From JAPPHA01 sp965221575 (GTDB taxonomy: Bacteria; Pseudomonadota; Alphaproteobacteria; Rhodobacterales; Rhodobacteraceae): a stretch of DNA of 64,000 nt. The position numbers and the translations under genes are program-made. The DNA lies in NCBI GenBank assembly GCA_965221575.1, contig CBDCSM010000012.1:620001-684000 (forward strand), given 5' to 3'. This document shows, piece after piece, positions 52,511 to 62,079 of the stretch (positions are counted from its first letter, which is position 1; each line of letters opens with the position of its first letter). The notes beneath the pieces were generated by a model, which worked only from the letters and a program-made list of their open reading frames with translations, was not told where the DNA came from and made no database searches.

Positions 52511-53014
52511 TCAATTGCCGTTCGAGTGCAGCCTCGTGTAAAGAGCGTCGGCAATGTCGGGATCGACGAACCTGGAAACGTCGCCGCCCAGTCGTGCGAT
52601 CTCTTTCACGAGACGTGACGCGATCGCCTGGTATTCCGCGTCAGCCATCAGGAACACGGTCTCGATACTTTCGTCGAGCAGGCGGTTCATTCCGACCATT
52701 TGAAACTCATATTCGAAGTCGGAAACGGCCCGGAGTCCTCGAATAATGATACTCGCCGAAACGTCCTGTGCGCATTGAACCAAAAGGTTGCCGAAAGGAT
52801 GAACCGAAATTCTTGTCTCTGACGCCAATGCGATTTTTTCGGCGACGCTCGTCACCATCTCGACCCGTTCCTCGAGCGAGAACAACGGTTCCTTGTCGGC
52901 GTTGATGGCGACGCCGACAACGAGATGATCAACGAGGCTGCAAGCCCGTTTCAGGATGTCGACGTGGCCAAGCGTTACCGGATCGAACGTGCCAGGATAC
53001 AGTCCCGTGCGCAT
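52511..53014 (-). CDS. coaD: Phosphopantetheine adenylyltransferase
   Basis: A 167-residue CoaD, which adenylates 4'-phosphopantetheine in CoA synthesis. The nucleotidyl-transferase motif is GTFDPVTLGHVDIL; IIRGLRAVSDFEYEFQM and SSRLVKEIA-like text complete the site. ATG 53014 has GGAAGG upstream; the longer frame to 53176 is not needed. Convergent with tyrS, divergent from mmsA. Confidence 0.94.
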   Translation of the reverse strand: MRTGLYPGTFDPVTLGHVDILKRACSLVDHLVVGVAINADKEPLFSLEERVEMVTSVAEKIALASETRISVHPFGNLLVQCAQDVSASIIIRGLRAVSDFEYEFQMVGMNRLLDESIETVFLMADAEYQAIASRLVKEIARLGGDVSRFVDPDIADALYTRLHSNGN

Positions 53015-53276
53015 GAGGTGCCTTCCATTTTGCCGTACTTGCCATCTCGAGTGTGCCGCAAACGCAAAACAGGTTTGCCGATATGCGGTCAAGTCGAAAC
53101 ATGGCCACTCCCGCACACAACGGGGTGTCGAGTGACCGCTGACCGGGACCACGTCCCTGTTCGCTGTTCCGCCCATTCGTCAGCGCCATTGCGTCAATGC
53201 GTCGATTTGAGTTAGTTGCCAAGATCGAAATTCGCTGCGGGACATCCCTGCGGCACAATCGACTTGGGAGCGAATG

Positions 53277-54776
53277 ATGGAAGAAATCTCACATTTCGTG
53301 GACGGGAAAAGGGTCAATGGCGCGGCAGGGCGTTTCGCGGACGTCTACAATCCGGCGACGGGCGAGGTGATCGCAAGAGTTCCGCTGGCCAGTGCCGAAG
53401 AACTGGACAAGGCTGTCAAAGGGGCCAAAAAGGCGCAACCATCCTGGGCCGCAACGAATCCCCAGCGCCGTGCGCGCGTCATGATGAAGTTCGTGTCGCT
53501 GCTGAACCGTGACATGGACCGCCTCGCCGAAGCACTGTCCAAAGAGCATGGAAAGACTCTTCCGGATGCCCGCGGCGACATTCAGCGCGGTCTGGAAGTC
53601 GCCGAATTCTGTATCGGCGCCCCGCATTTTCTCAAGGGCGAATTCACGGACAGCGCCGGGCCTGGAATCGACATGTACTCGATGCGCCAACCCGTTGGAG
53701 TGGTTGCAGGAATCACCCCATTCAACTTTCCCGCGATGATACCGATGTGGAAATTCTGTCCGGCAATCGCGGCCGGAAACGCCTTCATTCTCAAACCGTC
53801 CGAACGGGATCCTTCAGTGACGGTCATGCTTGCGGAGCTCCTGCAGGAAGCGGGACTCCCGGATGGTATTCTGCAGGTCGTGCACGGTGACAAGGCCGCG
53901 GTCGACGCGATTCTCGATCACGGTGACATCGGAGCGGTCGGGTTCGTCGGATCAACACCGATCGCCGAGTACATCTATGCGCGCGCCAGCAAGAACGGAA
54001 AGCGTGTCCAGTGCTTCGGCGGGGCCAAGAACCACATGATCGTCATGCCCGATGCTGACATGGAACAGGCGTCGGATGCACTGGTGGGATCAGGCTACGG
54101 AGCCGCTGGTGAACGCTGCATGGCGGTGTCGGTTGCGGTACCTGTTGGCGATGCAACGGCCGATGCGCTGCGCGAAAAGCTGGTGCCAAAAGTCGAATCC
54201 CTCAAGGTAGGTCCCTATACCGCTGACGGCGACATAGACTACGGACCTCTGATCACAGGCGATGCCAAGGAACGGGTTCTTGGTCTCGTGCAGTCCGGCA
54301 TCGAAGCCGGCGCGGAACTCGTGGTCGATGGTCGGGGCTTTTCATTGCAGGGTTATGAGAACGGGTTCTTCGTCGGGCCACATCTCTTCGACCGGGTGAC
54401 AAAGGACATGGACATCTACAGGACCGAGATTTTCGGCCCGGTCCTGTCCACCGTCAGGGCGGATTCGTATGACGCTGCCCTGGAACTCGCCATGGAAAAC
54501 GAGTTTGGCAATGGGACCGCGATCTTCACGCGCGACGGCGACACCGCGCGAGACTTCGCAAGTCGGATCAATATCGGAATGGTCGGAGTCAATGTCCCGA
54601 TCCCGGTACCTCTGGCGTTTCATACATTCGGTGGATGGAAAAAGTCGGCGTTCGGTGACCTCAACCAGCACGGGCCGGATTCATTCAGATTCTATACGAG
54701 GACCAAGACCGTCACGTCCCGATGGCCGTCGGGAATCAAGGAAGGCGCGGCGTTTTCGATTCCCGTCATGGAGTGA
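53277..54776 (+). CDS. mmsA: CoA-acylating methylmalonate-semialdehyde dehydrogenase
   Basis: A 499-residue aldehyde dehydrogenase that converts methylmalonate semialdehyde to propionyl-CoA in valine breakdown. FNFPAMIPMWKFCPAIAAGN, GFVGSTPIAEYIY, NHMIVMPDAD and the catalytic cysteine in GAAGERCMA are MmsA-type; ordinary dehydrogenases have a different GQxC context. GGGAG precedes ATG 53277 by 6 bp (ATG 53274 is adjacent). First gene of the valine operon. Confidence 0.92.
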   Translation: MEEISHFVDGKRVNGAAGRFADVYNPATGEVIARVPLASAEELDKAVKGAKKAQPSWAATNPQRRARVMMKFVSLLNRDMDRLAEALSKEHGKTLPDARGDIQRGLEVAEFCIGAPHFLKGEFTDSAGPGIDMYSMRQPVGVVAGITPFNFPAMIPMWKFCPAIAAGNAFILKPSERDPSVTVMLAELLQEAGLPDGILQVVHGDKAAVDAILDHGDIGAVGFVGSTPIAEYIYARASKNGKRVQCFGGAKNHMIVMPDADMEQASDALVGSGYGAAGERCMAVSVAVPVGDATADALREKLVPKVESLKVGPYTADGDIDYGPLITGDAKERVLGLVQSGIEAGAELVVDGRGFSLQGYENGFFVGPHLFDRVTKDMDIYRTEIFGPVLSTVRADSYDAALELAMENEFGNGTAIFTRDGDTARDFASRINIGMVGVNVPIPVPLAFHTFGGWKKSAFGDLNQHGPDSFRFYTRTKTVTSRWPSGIKEGAAFSIPVME

Positions 54777-54860
54777 CGGCAAACCGGGACGCGGACCGAA
54801 GGCTCGTGGACTTGGTCAGAATTCGGTGTTCCGGAAGACGGCATCACGAAAGGACACGCC

Positions 54861-56009
54861 GTGGAGTTTCAGCTTTCGGACGAACAGCGGGCGATATTCG
54901 ACATTGCCCGCGATTTCGGGCACGATCGGATCGGACCGCATGCTCTTGAATGGGACCGCGCTGGTACCATTCCGAAATCTCTCTGGTGCGAATTGGGCGA
55001 ACTGGGCTTTGGTGCGATGTTCGCGCCGGAGTCGATGGGCGGAACGGGGTTGTCCCGTCTTGACGGAACCCTGGTTTTCGAAGGTCTCTCGGCTGCCTGT
55101 CCTTCGGTCGCATCGTTCCTTTCAATCCACAACATGTGCGCCTGGATGGTTGCGACCTATGGAGATCCGGCTCTTTGCGACAGGTATCTCGGTGGCCTCG
55201 CATCCATGGAAAGGATCGCATCATATTGCCTGTCCGAACCGGGTTCAGGTTCGGATGCGGCCGCGCTGAGCACTCGGGCGGTTCGTACTAACGACGGGTA
55301 CGCCCTGACCGGCTCCAAGGCTTTTATTTCAGGCGGCAGCTATTCTGATCTCTATGTCGTCATGTGCCGCACCGGCGGAGACGGCCCCAAGGGAATCTCC
55401 AGTATTGTCGTGGAATCCGGGACACCGGGTCTTGGTTTCGGCGCACTCGAAGACAAGCTGGGATGGCGGGCTCAACCAACGACACAGGTCAATCTTGAAG
55501 ATGCGCGGGTCCCCTTTGAAAACCTGCTCGGCGACGAAGGGGAAGGCTTCACCTACGCCATGGCCGGACTGGACGGCGGGCGATTGAACATTGCGGCCTG
55601 CGCGCTTGGCGCGGCGCAAGGCGCGTTCGACAAGACATTGACCTACATGGCCGAACGCAAGGCATTCGGGAAAACGCTTAACCGGTTCCAGGCGCTGCAA
55701 TTTCGGCTCGCTGACGCAGAAACCGAGCTTCAGGCCGGTAGAGTGTTTCTGAGGCAGGCAGCGTGGAAGTTGGACCAGGGCGACCCGGATGCAACCATGC
55801 ACTGCGCGATGGCAAAACGATTTGTCACTGACCTCGCATTTCGCGTGGCCAATGATTGCCTGCAGTTGCATGGCGGTTATGGTTACCTTTCCGATTACGG
55901 TATCGAAAAAATCGTACGGGACCTGAGGGTTCATCAAATTCTTGAAGGGACAAACGAAATCATGCGCCTTATTGTCAGCAGGGCGCTGATTGGCGGGGAC
56001 CGGCCGTGA
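54861..56009 (+). CDS. Acyl-CoA dehydrogenase (probable isobutyryl-CoA dehydrogenase)
   Basis: A 382-residue FAD-dependent acyl-CoA dehydrogenase. YCLSEPGSGSDAAAL is the FAD/substrate signature, LGWRAQPTTQVNLEDARVP the mid-domain, and the base Glu is in LEGTNEIMRLI. GAAAGGA precedes GTG 54861. Its place between mmsA and the 3-hydroxyisobutyryl-CoA hydrolase points to isobutyryl-CoA as substrate; the activity itself is inferred from context. Confidence 0.88.
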   Translation: MEFQLSDEQRAIFDIARDFGHDRIGPHALEWDRAGTIPKSLWCELGELGFGAMFAPESMGGTGLSRLDGTLVFEGLSAACPSVASFLSIHNMCAWMVATYGDPALCDRYLGGLASMERIASYCLSEPGSGSDAAALSTRAVRTNDGYALTGSKAFISGGSYSDLYVVMCRTGGDGPKGISSIVVESGTPGLGFGALEDKLGWRAQPTTQVNLEDARVPFENLLGDEGEGFTYAMAGLDGGRLNIAACALGAAQGAFDKTLTYMAERKAFGKTLNRFQALQFRLADAETELQAGRVFLRQAAWKLDQGDPDATMHCAMAKRFVTDLAFRVANDCLQLHGGYGYLSDYGIEKIVRDLRVHQILEGTNEIMRLIVSRALIGGDRP

Positions 56010-57058
56010 GCGACATCCTTTGTCGTCGTGAAGGCAAGGTGGGCAGAATCACCTTGCGGCGTCCCAAGGCCCTGAACGCGCTAAGCCACGCCATGATCGC
56101 CGAGATCGAGCGCGCCATCGATTCCTGGTGGCATGACGACGATGTCAATTTCGTCATGATCGAAGGTATCGGGGAACGGGCATTCAGCGCTGGCGGCGAT
56201 ATTCAGGACATGTACGATACTGCCACGCGCGGCGATTTCGAATACGGACGCCGATTTTGGCGAGATGAATACCGCCTGAATGCCAAGATATTCAATTTTC
56301 CCAAACCGTGGGTTGCATTCATGCAAGGGTTTACCATGGGTGGCGGTGTCGGCGTTTCGTGTCACGGGTCCCATCGGGTAGTCTGCGAAAACAGCATCGT
56401 AGCCATGCCCGAGTGCGGGATCGGCCTCGTGCCGGATGTGGGTGGATCACTATTGCTTGCGCGCGCGCCTGGGAGGATGGGGGAATACCTCGGGACAACG
56501 GGAACCAGGATGGGACCCGCGGATGCCATCTACGCCGGATTCGCGGACTACTTTGCCCCGAATGAAAGCTGGGAAGAGATCAAGGCAGGTCTTGTCGAAA
56601 CGGGAGACGTGGGAAGCCTGGACAGTCATGCCGCCTTGGCCTCGGGCGGAGACCTGCATGAAAGTCAATGTGAAGTTGATCGGCACTTTGGAGGAGAAAC
56701 GATCGCCGACATTCTCAGGTCGATGTCCGCATCTCCTGACGGGTTCACGGAAGCGGCCTTGAGTGCCATCTCCCGGAATTGCCCGTTGTCTGTCGCATGT
56801 TGCGTCGAAATTGTTCACCGCGTCCGTGAAAGCGATACGATTTTCCGGGCACTCAGGGAAGAGTTCAGGTTTACCTTCCGCTCGGCCGAGCACGGGGAAT
56901 TCATCGAGGGCATCAGGGCCGCGGTCATTGACCGTGATCGAAACCCTCGGTGGCGCCATGCGGACATCGACGCGGTTTCCGATCTCGATGTCGTGAGAAT
57001 GCTCATGCCGTTGGGCGACGACGAACTGAGACTCGAAAGGGAAGGATTCGCAAGATGA
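56006..57058 (+). CDS. 3-hydroxyisobutyryl-CoA hydrolase
   Basis: A 350-residue crotonase-fold hydrolase releasing 3-hydroxyisobutyrate. RAFSAGGDIQDMYD and FMQGFTMGGGVGVSCHG form the oxyanion hole; MPECGIGLVPDVGGS carries the catalytic Glu/Asp pair of the HIBCH type. GTG 56006 overlaps the upstream TGA, and its own stop overlaps mmsB (ATGA), so the three genes are co-translated. Enoyl-CoA hydratase is the alternative, but the length and the VPDVGGS motif favour the hydrolase. Confidence 0.9.
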   Translation: MSDILCRREGKVGRITLRRPKALNALSHAMIAEIERAIDSWWHDDDVNFVMIEGIGERAFSAGGDIQDMYDTATRGDFEYGRRFWRDEYRLNAKIFNFPKPWVAFMQGFTMGGGVGVSCHGSHRVVCENSIVAMPECGIGLVPDVGGSLLLARAPGRMGEYLGTTGTRMGPADAIYAGFADYFAPNESWEEIKAGLVETGDVGSLDSHAALASGGDLHESQCEVDRHFGGETIADILRSMSASPDGFTEAALSAISRNCPLSVACCVEIVHRVRESDTIFRALREEFRFTFRSAEHGEFIEGIRAAVIDRDRNPRWRHADIDAVSDLDVVRMLMPLGDDELRLEREGFAR

Positions 57059-57933
57059 GGATCGGGTTTGTAGGTCTTGGAAACATGGGTTTCCCGATGG
57101 CGCGAAACCTGGCCGCCGCAGGTCTGGATGTCGTCGGGTTCGATATCGCTGCCGGGGTACCTGATGGCGTCAGCCAGGGAGAGGACGCGAGGATGACCTC
57201 GACAGGCAGGGATGTCGTGATCACGATGTTGCCTGACGGCGACATAGTAAGGGCTGTAGCGGCGGAGATCATCCCGATCATGCAACAGGGTTCGGTGTTG
57301 CTGGATTGTTCGACAATCGATGTCGAGTCGGCTCGTGCGGTTGCAAGCGATGCGGAAAACGCGGGTATCCACTTTGTCGATGCGCCGGTTTCCGGGGGAA
57401 TTGCCGGAGCCGATGCCGGGACACTGACATTCATGGCTGGAGGAACGTCCAATGCCTATGAAATGGTTCTCCCGCTTTTCGAAATCATGGGTCAGCGCTC
57501 GGTCCATTGCGGAGACAGCGGGAGCGGTCAGACCGCCAAGATCTGCAACAACATGATATTCGGGGTGACCCTGATCGGAACGTGCGAGGCATTTGTCCTC
57601 GCAGACCGGCTCGGACTCGATCGGCAGAAACTATTCGATGTCGTCTCGACCTCGTCGGGTTACAGTTGGACGATGAACGCCTACTGCCCTGCCCCCGGCG
57701 TTGGTCCGGTCTCTCCGGCCGACAATGATTATCGGCCCGGATTCTCTGCCGAATTGATGCTCAAGGATCTCCGGCTCAGCCAAAGAGCTGCCGAGCAGGT
57801 TGACGCGGACACGCGGCTCGGTCGTCTCGCAACGGATCTCTACGAACAGTTCGTCGAAATGGAGGACGGTCTCGGAAAGGACTGCTCTGCCATGCTCCCG
57901 AGACTGGAAACCAGGAAGCGGGACCAGTGCTGA
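57055..57933 (+). CDS. mmsB: 3-hydroxyisobutyrate dehydrogenase
   Basis: A 292-residue NAD-dependent dehydrogenase giving methylmalonate semialdehyde, the MmsA substrate. The Rossmann motif is GFVGLGNMGFPMARNL, the substrate motif DAPVSGGIAGADAGTL, and the catalytic lysine lies in GSGQTAKICNNM. ATG 57055 overlaps the preceding stop; a longer frame from 56950 belongs to the neighbour. Last gene of the valine operon. Confidence 0.93.
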   Translation: MRIGFVGLGNMGFPMARNLAAAGLDVVGFDIAAGVPDGVSQGEDARMTSTGRDVVITMLPDGDIVRAVAAEIIPIMQQGSVLLDCSTIDVESARAVASDAENAGIHFVDAPVSGGIAGADAGTLTFMAGGTSNAYEMVLPLFEIMGQRSVHCGDSGSGQTAKICNNMIFGVTLIGTCEAFVLADRLGLDRQKLFDVVSTSSGYSWTMNAYCPAPGVGPVSPADNDYRPGFSAELMLKDLRLSQRAAEQVDADTRLGRLATDLYEQFVEMEDGLGKDCSAMLPRLETRKRDQC

Positions 57934-58291
57934 TCCTCTGATTGGCGCGCATGAATCCGGAATTTTGATTCCGTCAATGTACTCAACGCTTACAGTTTTG
58001 ACGCTGGTCCTCAATGGAACGTCGCCATGCGATGCCGATTTCGGCGCCGTTTTTTTTTGCTCCTTGCGAGTTCCTTTCACCAATGCCGAGCGCTCGTCGG
58101 CGACGTCGGCCGCATGTCGAATTTGTGAAAGAACCCTGGGGCGGAAATCCTGATATGATAGACCTGATGGTCAGGTTGAACTGGTTTTGAAAGCCGACTG
58201 GCATCCGGATGTGTCACGAGGCTTAATTCCATCCAACGGACCCTCTGGCCGTGCGTTTTTGGTGGCGGGTCAGTACTGGTGAGAGTGGTTT
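57934..58291. other. 358-bp gene-free stretch
   Basis: It separates mmsB from the beta-propeller gene. A short GC stem followed by nine T (58050-58058) may be a weak terminator; the stem is only 4-5 bp. No gene seen. Confidence 0.4.
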
Positions 58292-59337
58292 GTGGCGAGT
58301 AACTCAACCATGGACGACAAGTCAACCACTCAAAAATACATTCTTGCTTCCGTGAAAGAAAATGTCAGCCTGACGGTATTTGACGCCGCGACGAGAGAGT
58401 TACGCGCAATCGTACCGGTAGGAGACAGCGGCATCGCCAAGCCGCACGAAATCACCGTAACGCCAGACGGAAGCATGGCTTTCGTCTCGCTCTACGGCGA
58501 CAAGGATTACGGAAACAATAAACCTGACAACCGGTTGGGTGTTGTCAACCTGGAGACCATGACTTTCGATGGGCATGTCGATCTGGGTCTCTATCGCGGT
58601 CCCCACGCCATGATGACTGATCCCATGGGCAAGATCTGGGTTACCGTTGAGCACAATTGCTGTGTCGTTATCGTTGATCCGGTTTCCAGGGAAATTGAAC
58701 ATACGATTTGGCTGGAGGTTCCCTGCCACTTTCTTGCCGCCGCGCCGGATCGCTCGACAGTCTGGTTTTCGGCGAAGGAATACCCCGTGATTGTGGAGGT
58801 GGACATCTCATCGCGGCGGGTAGTCTCACGCATTCCGGTACCGGTCGGTGCACAGGCGATCCGCGTTTCTCCCGATGGCGGAATGCTCTATGTGGGTGAT
58901 TTTCATAGACCATTGCTGCACTTGATTGATCTGCCAACACGAGAAATCGTGCAGACCGTAACCGGGCCTGACTGGTGTTCCCGGCTGGCCATCTCCACCA
59001 GTTGAAATGCCCGCGCCTGCAGCGGCGTCGGTTCCGACATGACGGCACGACGGTGATCGTTACGACTTTTGATGAGTCGAAGAAACTGGGCTATGTCGAA
59101 CTTTTGAACAGTAGCGACATGACGGACGCCAGGGTTGTCGAAGTCCCTGCCGAGCCGTTCCATGCCTTGCCGGAAGCAGGTCCTCCCGCTTGCGGGCCCG
59201 TTCCTCCCGATAACCGGCATTTGCTGGTTGCACTTGCCAGCGGTGAAATCACGAGAATCGATCTGACAACCGGAACGATTGTCAAGGGTGGGTTTCCTGC
59301 CGGCGGCACGATGCCAGAAATGCTTCTTTACGTTTAG
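58292..59337 (+). pseudogene. YncE-like beta-propeller protein, frameshifted
   Basis: Frame 1 (from GTG 58292) encodes blades such as KPHEITVTPDGSMAFVSL, PHAMMTDPMGKIWVTVE and AIRVSPDGGMLYVGDF, then hits TGA after AISTS (59003-59005). A second frame continues with DGTTVIVTTFDESKKLGYVEL and NRHLLVALASGEITRIDL to TAG 59337. Together they make a ~340-residue propeller of the YncE/lactonase type, so one or more indels lie between about 58985 and 59040. No signal peptide is evident. Role unknown. Confidence 0.72.
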
Positions 59338-59459
59338 TCCGGACCGGTAATAAATCTCCCGCGTCCGAGAATCCCGACCCGCCCGGTGTCGTCCGCCACA
59401 TCGTAGACCGCGTATGGACCGGAACCAGTCGGATCGACCCACAGCACGTACTTCGCCAT
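59334..59459 (-). CDS. Possible 41-residue protein
   Basis: ATG 59459 opens MAKYVLWVDPTGSGPYAVYD and ends GRFITGPD with TAA at 59334. The residue mix looks like a real beta-rich mini-protein, but no ribosome-binding site is obvious and I know no family. It overlaps the tail of the propeller gene. Confidence 0.25.
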   Translation of the reverse strand: MAKYVLWVDPTGSGPYAVYDVADDTGRVGILGRGRFITGPD

Positions 59460-59490
59460 GATCCCGGGAGTGTCGGCTACGTTATCGACG

Positions 59491-59513
59491 CACTCCGCTT
59501 CCTGTTGCGGAAG
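59491..59513 (+). repeat. 23-bp direct repeat, copy 1
   Basis: CACTCCGCTTCCTGTTGC plus CGGAAG (59491-59513 in total, one C shared) is repeated exactly at 59635-59657, 144 bp apart. Each copy can fold (CTTCC/GGAAG). The region 59460-59901 is otherwise gene-free. Confidence 0.6.
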
Positions 59514-59634
59514 GGAAAGGGCAGCGACGACGTTGCCCGGTGTTCGGCTGCTTCCGAATCAACCGTAAGTGCATGAACTGCTTCTTTACTGCTACGTCGC
59601 CATTGCCTGTTATCCAATCGGTTCGGGTGTGGTC

Positions 59635-59657
59635 CACTCCGCTTCCTGTTGCGGAAG
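59635..59657 (+). repeat. 23-bp direct repeat, copy 2
   Basis: Exact second copy of 59491-59513. It could be a remnant of a small repeated element or a duplicated regulatory site; only two copies are visible in the window. Confidence 0.6.
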
Positions 59658-59901
59658 AGGAGACCAGATGCTTGTGACCCTACGGCAAAGTAAATTCGAC
59701 CAATTCTGGCTGTAACGCCGGCCAGGGCGTCCTGAAGCTCCGGGCGTTACGCAAGTCAGGTCGCTTCGATCTGGCATGGCCCACACTCGCGATTATTTTT
59801 CTGCAATGTATGCTGCCCGCAGTTGCCGATGTACACGTCTGCAAATCATGCCACGCCATATCGGAATCACAACTCACGCCCAGACCTTAAAATGACGACG
59901 G

Positions 59902-59920
59902 CAAATATTGCCAATATTTG
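59902..59920. promoter_or_regulatory. 19-bp palindrome upstream of parDE
   Basis: CAAATATTGCCAATATTTG has perfect 8-bp arms around GCC and lies 46 bp before the parD start. ParD proteins repress their own operon by binding such palindromes, so this is the likely operator. Confidence 0.5.
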
Positions 59921-59965
59921 TTATTTTTTCGATCAAAGACTCTGCAATCCAAAAACGAAAACCAC

Positions 59966-60214
59966 ATGAACAATTCTCTGACAAATGAACTCGAAGATTT
60001 CGTGAAGGCGCAGGTCGCCTCTGGCCAGTATTCATCTGCCAGCGAAGTGATCCGTGAAGCATTGCGTGGCCACATCCGTTCAGTTCAGCAAAGGGATTTC
60101 GAGCAGCGCCTCGAGTTGTCTCGCAAGGCTTGGGCTGCCAGGGAAGTGGTTGAAGCGGATGATGACTATTTTGGCAGCAAAATTGATCGTCTTCGCGCAC
60201 GGCACGGCCTCTGA
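59966..60214 (+). CDS. parD: ParD-family antitoxin
   Basis: An 82-residue ribbon-helix-helix antitoxin: MNNSLTNELEDFVKAQVASG and SASEVIREALR are the ParD/CopG fold, and the C-terminal half (YFGSKIDRLRARHGL) would wrap the ParE toxin. ATG 59966 is chosen on family fit; the ribosome-binding site is weak. The partner toxin follows 5 bp later but is broken. The antitoxin itself is intact. Confidence 0.8.
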   Translation: MNNSLTNELEDFVKAQVASGQYSSASEVIREALRGHIRSVQQRDFEQRLELSRKAWAAREVVEADDDYFGSKIDRLRARHGL

Positions 60215-60219
60215 TTGGC

Positions 60220-60528
60220 ATGGACAGCTACCGGGTCGTGCTCACGGCCCTTGCGGATGCCGACCTTGACGACATTCTGGACTACATAGCAACGGACTCC
60301 CCTGCCCGCGCGATCTCCTTCATGGAGTAGTTGCGGGACAAGACGATCAAGACCTTGAGCGACGCGCCCATGGGTGGTGCCCGGCGTGGGTCTGTAAGGT
60401 TCTTTCCCTCTGGGAACTATGTCGCTGTTTGTGAAGTTCACCAGGAGCAACAAAACGTTGTGGTACACATGATTTCCCATGCAAGCCGACAATGGCAGGA
60501 ACCAATCAAGGATAGACTGTGGCTCTGA
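60220..60528 (+). pseudogene. parE: ParE toxin with an in-frame stop
   Basis: ATG 60220 starts MDSYRVVLTALADADLDDIL and continues DYIATDSPARAISFME, then TAG at 60328-60330, then LRDKTIKTLSDAP and VRFFPSGNYVAVCEV to TGA 60528. The sense frame is otherwise complete, so a CAG (Gln of the usual FMEQL) has become TAG. The product would stop at 36 residues and lack most of the RelE/ParE fold, so the toxin is dead unless the stop is read through. Confidence 0.8.
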
Positions 60529-60661
60529 TTTCTGAACGACCTCCCGTGACGACGAACGAAAACCGTCCCGATTGATTCCCTTTGGACCGGGATTAATGAA
60601 GCACGCGGCCCAGTACATGCCCAAAAAGACACCAATTTCGGAAGCGTAGAGACGGTCAGTC

Positions 60662-62071
60662 TCAGAAATGATAGTCGAATGTGAAAAACAACCGGTCGTT
60701 GTCACCAATCTCGCGGAACGGGACCTGGTTGCCGGATTTGTAGAGCACCAACCCGGCCGTCAGATCGATGGAGTCGGTCCAATCGTAAACAGCCTGCAAT
60801 CTCTGGATGGCTCCGTTCTCGCCTGCCAGCCCAAACGTCAGAGCAAGGAATGAGACTTCGATCGTGTCATTGCGCAAACTCCGGCTTATGCGAAGCGCCG
60901 TGGCCGGTTCATTGCGGCGGCGGTCGTCGGGCATCGCGGCCAGGCGGCTGTCAAAGTCCAGGATGTGTCGATTGACCGCCTCGAAGGCGATCGCGGTTTC
61001 AGCAAGTCCGGAATACTCCACGCCGATGAGTGCCGCCAGACGTGAGAACTTTCTCCCGGCCGCGTTGGTGAAACGCTGGCCCGAGAAACCGGCGACTTCC
61101 ATTTTGAGCAGCCAGTTGCCCGAAACGTAATTTCCTGCCGAGCCAACCATCCACACTCTGTTGCGGCGAAGCTGCGGACTGGTGTCGGTTTCCACGACAT
61201 GCGGCCGGTCGTCGAAGACATTCGCCGCGTAAAAGGAGATGTCCCAACTCGGGAAGGTTCCGGTGAGCGCTACGGCGACCTCTGGTGAACCGAATGAATT
61301 GTCCGGATCGGCTTGCGGTGGCGCCGAAGCCTGCGTCGGGAAGAAGTCACTGCCCGGCACGGGCCCCTTGTCGAAGCGCCGTTCGGGGACCGCGATCATG
61401 CTCATGTTCCACTGCCCGGCGTAGACGTCGAACCGTGCCATCGCGATCGGCAACCGGAGATCCTCTATGTCGGTCATGCCTGGTAGCCGGTTGTCGAGAG
61501 GATTGAGCACATCCGTGACGCGGAATAGATCGGACCGGCCCCAGATCACCACCTGGCGTCCCAGCGTCACGTCGATGTTCTCCTCCAGCGGCCCTTGCAC
61601 AAAGAGTTCGCCGAGTTCCGCCTCGCGCTCATACGTGTCGAGAAACCCGCGCGGGTAGTTGCGCCTCCCGTTTGCATGGAAGGCAAGATCGAACCAGGCA
61701 TGCCCGGTGGCACGTGCTCGCCAATCCCGGCCCAGGTTTACGTCGGCTTCAACATCGAGGCGCGAACGCAGCGAGGATAGTCCGCGGTGATCGACTTCCC
61801 CGGACTGGGGTGCATCGTGCGCAAGATTGAAGATGATCCGCTCTTCCAGCGTAGCGCCGAGCCGGAGCCAGGCCGGCAAAGCGCCCGAAGCCTCCCGTTC
61901 CGTCGGACCCGGCGATGGTTCGGTGTCGAAATCGTCCAGAATGTCGTCGATGTTGTCGAGGTGTACGGACGCGGGCGCATCCTCGAATCCTTCGAGCGCC
62001 TGCTCAAGTGAAGTCTGGCTTAGTCCAGGACTGGCCACGAGAAACAGGGCAAGTGCCGGGCGAAACGCCAT
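60662..62071 (-). CDS. Outer-membrane beta-barrel protein (DUF1302-like)
   Basis: A 469-residue exported protein. A signal peptide (ALALFLVASPGLSQ) is followed by an acidic low-complexity segment and a long run of alternating strands such as EERIIFNLAHDA, ARATGHAWFDLAFHA and TLGRQVVIWGRSDLFRVTD, ending in FDYHF, the aromatic terminus used for barrel assembly. The RQVxWGxSD block is typical of DUF1302-type proteins found with RND exporters. It is last in the envelope operon, 8 bp after the LolA-like gene. Confidence 0.75.
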   Translation of the reverse strand: MAFRPALALFLVASPGLSQTSLEQALEGFEDAPASVHLDNIDDILDDFDTEPSPGPTEREASGALPAWLRLGATLEERIIFNLAHDAPQSGEVDHRGLSSLRSRLDVEADVNLGRDWRARATGHAWFDLAFHANGRRNYPRGFLDTYEREAELGELFVQGPLEENIDVTLGRQVVIWGRSDLFRVTDVLNPLDNRLPGMTDIEDLRLPIAMARFDVYAGQWNMSMIAVPERRFDKGPVPGSDFFPTQASAPPQADPDNSFGSPEVAVALTGTFPSWDISFYAANVFDDRPHVVETDTSPQLRRNRVWMVGSAGNYVSGNWLLKMEVAGFSGQRFTNAAGRKFSRLAALIGVEYSGLAETAIAFEAVNRHILDFDSRLAAMPDDRRRNEPATALRISRSLRNDTIEVSFLALTFGLAGENGAIQRLQAVYDWTDSIDLTAGLVLYKSGNQVPFREIGDNDRLFFTFDYHF

Positions 62072-62079
62072 GACGCCGT

